Source of the DNA: Anaspis maculata
Taxonomy: Eukaryota; Arthropoda; Insecta; Coleoptera; Scraptiidae
Length of the DNA: 64,000 nucleotides
NCBI GenBank assembly: GCA_949128115.1
Contig: OX421962.1
Span: 40,571,745-40,635,744, forward strand
Reading direction: 5' to 3'
Every line of letters starts with the position of its first letter. Positions within the stretch are counted from its first letter, which is position 1. A program made the position numbers and the translations under genes. Positions 57,757 through 64,000 of the stretch are shown here, one piece after another. The notes beneath the pieces are model-generated. The model made no database searches and was not told the origin of the DNA. It was given only the letters and a program-made list of their open reading frames with translations.

Positions 57757-58122
57757 TCAAAAAATATTTTTTTTGAGCAAATCTCGAACATAGTTACCAT
57801 ATTCATAAAGCTGAGAAAGAACTCTACACAAGTGTCTCCTAAATTCTGACGGCACACTTGAGGTTTTCGGGCAAAAAAAATTTGAAAACAGCTTATGATT
57901 CCTATGATTATTATTATGATTATGTTTTACTGGAGGTAAAACTTTTACCGGGCATAAAAATTCAATATAAGTAGTTTGATATGATCCACAATAATACTCT
58001 ATAGTTTCATCATTTCTGTGGATTGCTCTGTACGCGTAGCTCATATTGAATGACGTAGGAAAAAATTTAGAGTTGGAAATTGTGAAATTTTGGTTTTCTT
58101 GTTTCCCTTTCACTGAAAACAA
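57757..58122 (-). CDS. Small unrecognised ORF of repeat family P1 (121 codons)
   Basis: The open frame contains IEYYCGSYQTTYIEFLCP, FFCPKTSSVP and CRVLSQLYEYGNY. A second, inverted copy at 60748-61010 encodes LDYFCRSYQTTSIFMPC, FFCPDSSSVP and YRVFSQL*EYGNY. Substitutions between copies keep residue character (YY/YF, KTSS/DSSS, LSQL/FSQL), which suggests that the family was once under protein-level selection. No signal peptide or membrane segment is evident, three to four Cys are conserved, and a HNHNNNHRNH tract lies mid-protein. The Met at 58122 is only the first available; homology starts ~35 residues in. Function is unknown; it could be an exon or part of a transposon protein. Confidence 0.35.
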   Translation of the reverse strand: MFSVKGKQENQNFTISNSKFFPTSFNMSYAYRAIHRNDETIEYYCGSYQTTYIEFLCPVKVLPPVKHNHNNNHRNHKLFSNFFCPKTSSVPSEFRRHLCRVLSQLYEYGNYVRDLLKKNIF

Positions 58123-58902
58123 TTATTTCTTGAAGTTGAGGGAAAATTATTGTCAGATTAGGAGAATTCAGAAAAAAATACTGAAAGAATCGTCAGTGCG
58201 TGTCTCTTCGGCAGCATTTTGCCCTTCAAAGAATCAGAATCCAGCTAATAAATAAGTGTTAAAAAAGTGTTTTTTAAGTGTTTAAAAAGCTAGTGTTTAA
58301 AAATGGACCAAAAATTGATGAAATATGATAACATTTTATTAAAATAATAGAACGCCCTTCATTAACTATTCTTATGAATATTGGTAGTTCGGTTGTCACT
58401 GCTCATCTCATTCTGGATTTGGCAGTCATTTTGTGGCGGGAAAAATCAATTCAAATCGAGAATAAAGTAAAAATAATAATAATAAAGTCTGAGTTAAAAT
58501 TCAAACTGAGTAACATGAGAGCGAGAAACGTGTGTAGGACTTCTTGTTTTATTACCTGCCGGTGAATTGTAATTGATCTAAGAAAACGATCTTCCTTTCC
58601 GAAAACGCAAAATAAAAAAATGACTGATTAAGAATGGTGGAAAATTCCTTAATAGGACCACCCTATTTTGAGGCTGATTGAAAAATTTATCTCGATTTCC
58701 TCTAGAACGTTGATTAAGTGCAATCTACCCTAGAATTGATGGCTTGCGACATTATGGCCACCTTGCTCGGACTTCCCGAACTGACAATCGAAGACGTCAC
58801 GCATTGACAGATAAGACCTAAACATCATCATGGATTCATTTATTTAACAATGAATAAATTAAAATATTCCAAGCAACAAATTGTTGCTGTTTTTTTTTTC
58901 TT
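58123..58902. other. No gene seen
   Basis: AT-rich unique sequence with TTTAAAAAGTGTTT-like short direct repeats near 58255-58300 and a T-tract at 58881-58900 before the next TIR element. Confidence 0.5.
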
Positions 58903-59197
58903 AATAGGACCTTGCACTGCTACTTTTAGACACCGAGGGTGCCACAACCGTTGGAGGCGAATTCGACAATTCTGACGGCGTTGACGCTTCAACGACCGGC
59001 GTCCGTCATTTCATGTCCTGATTTGAAGTTTGGATAACCTCTGTTTCTTGCTTGACGTTTCCAGTCACTGTCAGTTATTGGTCAAACTACTCAAACTCCC
59101 GCGTGTTTTCCCGTCGTTTAGGGCCACTTCATCGAAGTAGGCGCCCAATACAGTAGTGGCGACCTCACATTGAGTTTTTCAATTGCAAGGCCCCATT
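58903..59197. mobile_element. TIR element family T4 (copy 2, uninterrupted), 295 bp
   Basis: AATAGGACCTTGCAC at the left and the inverse of AATGGGGCCTTGCAA at the right. It gives the empty site for the 362-bp insertion of copy 1. No coding capacity is seen. Confidence 0.85.
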
Positions 59198-59294
59198 ATT
59201 ACAAACCTCAGAAACTCATGCGAAAATGTTATGAACTAGTTGAATAGTATATTACATACCGAGGTGGAAAGCGCCTCATAACAGCGATTCAATA

Positions 59295-59429
59295 TACCGG
59301 GTGTTTATAAACGTTTGTTATCATATCGCCTTTGGAATCTCCTATCACTCTTTCAAATCGTGCCTTGCACTGCGACTTTTGGCCTGACCAAAGCCTGCCG
59401 CGATCACAGACGTTTATAAACACCCGGTA
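59295..59429. mobile_element. Short hairpin MITE, 135 bp
   Basis: TACCGGGTGTTTATAAACG and its perfect inverse CGTTTATAAACACCCGGTA bound the element, a 19-base TIR. The middle is not mirrored. Confidence 0.85.
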
Positions 59430-60744
59430 TTACCGAGGCGCGCCGAGGTGAGATCGAATCCCGTAGGCTGTAATGACGCTTCACTCCGTCACAGAATATC
59501 AAACCAGAAGCGACACTCTATTGTTGTAGCATTGTTGTTGCTATGACCAGATTCTATGACCTTGGAACTGCCAGGTGTTTCGGGACTAGTATTCCTGTCA
59601 AGAGATTTGAAATGTTCCAGAGAAAAATACACCAACTACCTACTTGATATTTGGTGAGAAAGTCTTCCGTCAGTGGAATCTATAGTCAGATAACAGATTC
59701 ACCATCCTTTCCTTTGGAATCCTGGTGATTCCTTTTTGGCGCATGCGGGAATATCGTAGGGACATAATTGGAACAAAGCCTGTTCTTTTAATCATTTGAA
59801 AACAGTAAGTACATATCACAAAAATGAGCCGCACGTATTTTGATTTTCCCGAAGAGGCGCTCCAATCTAATTCGCCAAGTCTTCGCGGCTGCAAGCTTCT
59901 AGCCGAGCTTCTAGCCATATTGTCGTTCTGAAGAATAAGATATATTATGTAGAAGTGGGTAGATAAGACAATTTTGCTGAACAAAACAGCTACCTTTATT
60001 CACTTTCTTCCTTCACTTTCTTGGAAATTAGGTAAATATCACACCTTTCTTCCTTTGGGAACTTAAAAAAGGTGTCTTTTTGAGGGACGAATTATCCACA
60101 CATCCACGTATCGCACAAGAAAAGTCCCGTACCGCACTCATTTTTTGTTGTTCAAAACCTAGTCGAATTTGGCACTGACAGAAAACGTCAAGATTACCTA
60201 TCATTTTGAAGTTGATGGAAATACTAAATTCGGTATAGGCAACTAGATGAAACCGATTTTGGTTGTCAGAGTCGCTTCTGTATTATTATTCTGTGACTCC
60301 GTGGTATGTATAGGACTTCATCCACAATGATCCAGTTTAAATGCAAACAATTGCCTTTATTTGAAGTTTTTCGCGTGAAACGGTTTTATCAGGTAGGCAA
60401 ATAGGCAACCTTTTCAAACAACGCATCCGCCAACACTCCGCGCTCTGCGACAGCTGTTCAGATCAGATCACCTCTCTTGTACGTCACTTTTGGCCCGTGG
60501 TCCGAAAGTGACATTATTTTCCAACCTGTAAGGGATCATTCACTTTCCAACTTTTTAAAAGTTACGAATGTATATCGATTGCTAACTCATTGTGAATAAA
60601 AGTACCTTACTGACAAGAAGTTGGGAAAAAATAATAAAAATGTCCTAGCTAATAGCTTGATCAACAAGCAAAAACAATTGATTGAAAGTTCAACTAAGTA
60701 GGACAACCTTCTGTTTCTTCTTAATAATTATTTCCGCTAGGCGC
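59430..60744. other. No gene seen
   Basis: Unique sequence with no supported gene. The minus frame 59670-59984 has no recognised motif. Confidence 0.5.
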
Positions 60745-60747
60745 TGG

Positions 60748-61010
60748 CGCTATGTTGTCTCGAAAGAAGATTTGATGGAACTGGACTATTTTTGTAGATC
60801 ATACCAAACTACTTCAATTTTTATGCCCTGTAAATGTTTCACCTCCAGTGCATAAGCTGTTGTCTAATTTTTTTGCCCGGACTCCTCAAGTGTGCCTTTG
60901 GACCTGAAAAGCCATTTGTATAGAGTTTTTTCTCAGCTTTAGGAATATGGTAACTATTTTTTTGAAATTTGCTTGAAAAAGCTACTTTTTGACACGAAAA
61001 CCTGAATGAT
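60748..61010 (+). pseudogene. P1 repeat, second copy (degenerate)
   Basis: RYVVSKEDLMELDYFCRSYQ begins the homologous frame, aligning with the ORF at 57757-58122. Stops interrupt it after FTSSA, before FFCP, and in place of the Tyr of QLYEYGNY. DNA homology continues to ~61075, past the coding part (TTTTTAGTCCGGTTCTGG versus the same word in the other copy), so the repeat unit is larger than the ORF. Confidence 0.6.
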
Positions 61011-61079
61011 TCTTTTTTTAGTCCGGTTCTGGATTTTTTTCATATTTGCTATGGCTTTTTATGAAGTATCAGTGTGGGA

Positions 61080-61539
61080 ATCAAGGAGGTTATAATTATA
61101 GCAGGAGGGAACATGAGCTCAAAAAAAGTGAAGCCGTGTGACGTCACGTTCTGAGTATGCAACCCGTAAGTTATGAACCACACGAAGGCACACGACCACG
61201 AGTCACAGAGGTCCATCCCACAGAATCATGAATCTGTCACTGCGAATAGCGTAGTGACAGAATCAGTCAGTTTTTGTGTTTGTGTTTTTCGTTTGCCAAT
61301 TTCTCATTTTCATAATGGCGGAATCAGTCGCTTTCATGGCTTTTGGATGCCGAGACCACCAGCGGTCACCGCTCGGAAACAAATTTTTCGAGCAGAAAAA
61401 GCAGAAGGGCATAGCGTAGCAGAAATGGAAAGCAGAACAGAAGAAACAGAGACGAACAGAAGCAGGTGCAGATAAACAAGATACAAGACTCTAGATATGC
61501 CAAACCAAAAATACAAAGAGCTACAGGGCAAAGTGCCTA
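61080..61539. other. Uncertain: upstream of LINE fragment
   Basis: A plus-strand A/G-rich stretch reading KQKKQRRTEAGAD-like near 61430-61470 leads into the LINE fragment and may be its continuation. The rest shows nothing recognisable. Confidence 0.35.
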
Positions 61540-61840
61540 GATGCACGCTTAATCCAAACGTGAAGGCTGGAAGCAGCGATTTGCAAGGTTGTGGTGTGGT
61601 GATGGGGTACAGACGAGTAGCTACTGGAAGCTACCAGGGTATATCGTGTTGTGGAAGGGAGTGAGACGATGGAGCACATATGGAGCACTTTAGGTCATGT
61701 CAGGAATCGCTGGAGGAGGGCAGAACTCTGAGGCAATTGTTGGGAGAGGACGAAAAGGGGCTGGAATGGATGACAAAGATTGAAAGAAAACAGAAGAGGT
61801 TCAACTCTGATGATAACAAGATGTGGCAGTCGAATTTTGT
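61495..61840 (+). pseudogene. Non-LTR retrotransposon ORF2 C-terminal fragment
   Basis: In shifting frames the plus strand reads YKELQGKVPR, then IARLWCGDGVQTSSYWKLPG (compare the ARxRCGNExRxxxYW type), ETMEHIW or MEHFRSCQESLEEGR (compare ETxEHvWxxC), and LLGEDEKGLEWMTKIERKQK. That order matches the post-RT Cys/His region and tail of a common insect LINE ORF2 type. Frameshifts show that it is dead. The clade is not assigned. Confidence 0.5.
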
Positions 61841-61939
61841 TTTATATTCATCAACATCCTTTTATTTCGCGGCGTAGTGTGGATAATACAAATAAAAATG
61901 TAACATTCTCATAAAATATCAACAATAAAACTCAGTTCT

Positions 61940-62990
61940 TTCTCGACATTATCAAATTTTTCTTGATGTATGAACTTCTCATCGTCTCTTGTCTTCAGCG
62001 AGCGTTCTTACTTTATTCCAGCTCAGTCAATTTTCTGTTACTATTGCGTTGCGTCCCATGCTTCTTTTTGTCTTCCCTGATTTCTTATTCCTGTCATTCT
62101 CGCTTATCGTTCTACTGGTATATCCTCGTTCATGCTCTCTAGGCGTCCTCAGCAACTCAGTTGTCTCTTATCTACAAATTTTGTTGCAGGCCTCATCTTA
62201 GCTATTTTCTTACTCGGGGTTACGAATTGTGTCTCCTCAGTATTTTTTTCACTCCGCAGGTGCATACTTCATCCCCGTTGCTTCACGCTCTGCATTATCT
62301 TAGGTAAGACCTCCGTTTCTCACCTGTGAGTCATCAGTCAGCACTGATCTGAAAATTGTTTTATATTTCAGCTTGGTCTTCTTTGTTACTTCTTTTTTAT
62401 TTATTAGTGTCTTAGTAGTACATATTACTGGTGGTATACTTGTACAGACTTTTTATAGCACTAGTTAGTTTCTTTTTCACTCCTCGTTGCTCTTTGAATT
62501 ATTTGATGGACTGTGAAGATGAGGCTTTGCACGCTACCTTTTTTTCGAAGTCCACTTGAGTGTTCAGCAACGTTGGTTCTATTGTCTTTTTCAGTTTCTT
62601 TCTCAGTAGTTGTATATTTTCATTGGCATGTTTAACAAGGTGATGCATCTATGGTTTGCACACTCGTTAAGAACCCCCTTTTCTTTCCTATGCTTTATAT
62701 TGTAGATTTTCAGCAGCAATCTTTTTCCCTCCTCTCCCAAAGCTATTTATTATCTCTGATGTAAATTTATCATGTCCAGGAGCTTTGCCATTTTTCAGTT
62801 TCAGGAATGCTTTTGTTCTTTCAGGTCTTCTGTTAGCGTCCCTTCATTTCTGTCTTCAATCGTATTTTCTTTGTTAATGAACTTCATCAGTCTATCTTGG
62901 TTGTGCACTCAGTAACTCTTTGAAATATTCACTCCATCTTTCCATTACTTCTTCAGAGACCACCAGTAGTGCTTGATCCTTCCTTATTGA
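61940..62990 (-). pseudogene. Degenerate RTE/L2-like LINE ORF2 (endonuclease-RT) remnant
   Basis: Along the minus strand in order: RWSEYFKELL, LKLKNGKAPGHDKFTSEII (the pre-RT NGKAPG motif), LNECANHRCITLLNMPMKIY (cf. NYRGITLLNxPxKIY), IEPTLLNTQVDF (cf. IEPxLxxxQxGFR), SAIKSLYK, KKTKLKYKTIFRSVLT, and near the end SMNEDIPVERISENDRNKK with WNKVRTLAEDKRR (cf. the RMxExRxPxRI and WxxVRxLAxDRxxW tail). The YxDD block is not visible and stops occur throughout. This is an old fossil in the orientation opposite to the fragment at 61495-61840. Clade assignment is approximate. Confidence 0.75.
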
Positions 62991-64000
62991 TTATGGAATG
63001 TTCTGGTGAGGTTCGGAGATCTTGAATATGGAAAAGTTATTCTCAATTGTAAATTTTCAAAGAAATTTACTCAAGTTTCAATAATAATTCTTAGGCCAAG
63101 CACTATCGTTCTTCTGATTTATCATTATTCTGTGGTTTTTTAATGCCTTCCATCATGGTGCTCTAAACTAAGATCTAGGCCTTCTAAAGCTAAGCCTCAC
63201 ATCATATCCATTTCATCAAATCATCACCTATGCACGAAAGAACTTGAAGGTGGACTGGGCCGAGGCGCTCATACTTCAAGTGACTTTTTTCTTTGTTCAC
63301 TTTCTTCTTGAGTAAAAGGCAGTATCTTCTCTTCGATCGTACATGTGAAATCTAAAAATAGGCAACCTTAAATTTGGAAATATAAAACCAATATTATCAA
63401 AATTTTGTGGCATTTTTGACTCTTAATTAGTAATTACCTATTTGACTTGCTTCCATTTTATTATTATGAATTATCCAGTGTATGTGCACACTAGTACAAC
63501 ACACACGTATAGGTCCGTGTCCGTACGCACAATATTGGTAACTGTACTAGGTTAAATAGGTAGGTTCACAGCAGTCCAGCAGTGCACTGGGCAGTGCAGG
63601 AGGCATACTTTGGCTTGCTCGAGCTTTTCATTTGTTTGGTCTTCCATGAGTTTGGAAGGCGGTTATGTCCTTTTTAATTCGGCACTGGACAAGGGCACAC
63701 GTCGCGTCGTAGAGGATAGGTACAATCGAATCATTTGGAGCTGCAAATCTTGAATTGGGCATATTCGTAACTTCAAAATTCATTGTTCTAGGTTCACTCA
63801 CTTGTGCAACAGTATTTTCTAGTTAGGATTGTCTTCTGCTTGGAAAAACTGTCTCTGAACGGCGATCGCTGTGGTTTTCACATTCGAGAACCTCAAAAGC
63901 GATTGAAAATGCCACATTGAAGAGCGAAACTGACAAATGAAAAAATTTAACCACAAAAACGAATGATATGCTGTCACTTTGCTGTATAATTCTGTGGGAT
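62991..64000. other. No gene seen
   Basis: Sequence may include further decayed LINE DNA at its start, but I could not align it. The last ~700 bases are unique. Confidence 0.45.

Noticed and set aside
59240..59480. Possible tRNA-like B box (GAGATCGAATCCCG) near a hairpin MITE
   Set aside because: No matching A box or acceptor stem could be laid out, even after setting aside the MITE.
1..64000. CRISPR arrays, operons, riboswitches or rRNA genes
   Set aside because: No regularly spaced identical repeats, no clustered coding frames, and no rRNA-like conserved blocks were found; the sequence is eukaryotic in character.

Overview
Source. The window looks like an AT-rich arthropod, probably insect, nuclear genome segment. 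The visible signs are jockey-, RTE-like and RLE-type LINE remnants, mariner and Transib fossils, tRNA-derived SINEs, and frequent TAGGTA/CCTACCT-like words. A hemipteran such as a whitefly is my best guess, but nothing in the sequence fixes the species. No prokaryotic signal is present (no operons, ribosome-binding sites or CRISPR). I found no intact host protein-coding gene. Long reading frames here are mostly chance, shadows of simple repeats, or transposon debris, so the interval reads as intergenic or large-intron DNA.

Layout. 1-2800: a diverged repeat pair, a (CGGA)n tract, a 121-bp hairpin, a recent 303-bp tandem duplication and two copies of a palindromic MITE. 7.3-9.5 kb: a nested-TIR element and a foldback. 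11.7-14.7 kb: a dense run of MITEs, GAGAC-type repeats and a complete SINE with target-site duplication (TSD). 16.8-19.3 kb: a 2.5-kb palindrome whose arms carry the same terminal module twice, one arm split by a LINE 3' fragment. 24.5-25.1 kb: a TACAGGGTG-ended element with a mariner-like transposase remnant. 31.8-33.7 and 40.8-42.2 kb: two copies of a ~1.4-kb foldback; the first carries two SINE-like insertions. 36.6-38.5 kb: two short TIR elements and a mariner fossil. 43.6-46.8 kb: a jockey-like LINE split by a 1.5-kb foldback. 48.7-50.8 kb: a Transib-like element. 52.6-59.4 kb: further TIR elements and MITE copies. 57.7 and 60.8 kb: two inverted copies of an unrecognised small coding repeat. 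61.5-63.0 kb: two degenerate LINE fragments in opposite orientations.

Main observations. The most notable item is the element at 48740-50801. It has CACAGTG ends (identical to the V(D)J RSS heptamer), near-perfect ~37-bp TIRs, a 5-bp CGTCG duplication, and a broken ORF of a type I associate with Transib/RAG1-like transposases. A second theme is that many different palindromic elements share a TACAGGGTG terminus, and one of them retains a Tc1/mariner-type C-terminus, which suggests a common mobilising transposase. Several insertions can be polarised inside the window because an empty paralogous site or the opposite palindrome arm is also present.

Limits. Everything was read by eye. Boundaries are good to a few bases where TIRs or TSDs are visible and to tens of bases elsewhere. 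Family names rest on remembered motifs, not searches.
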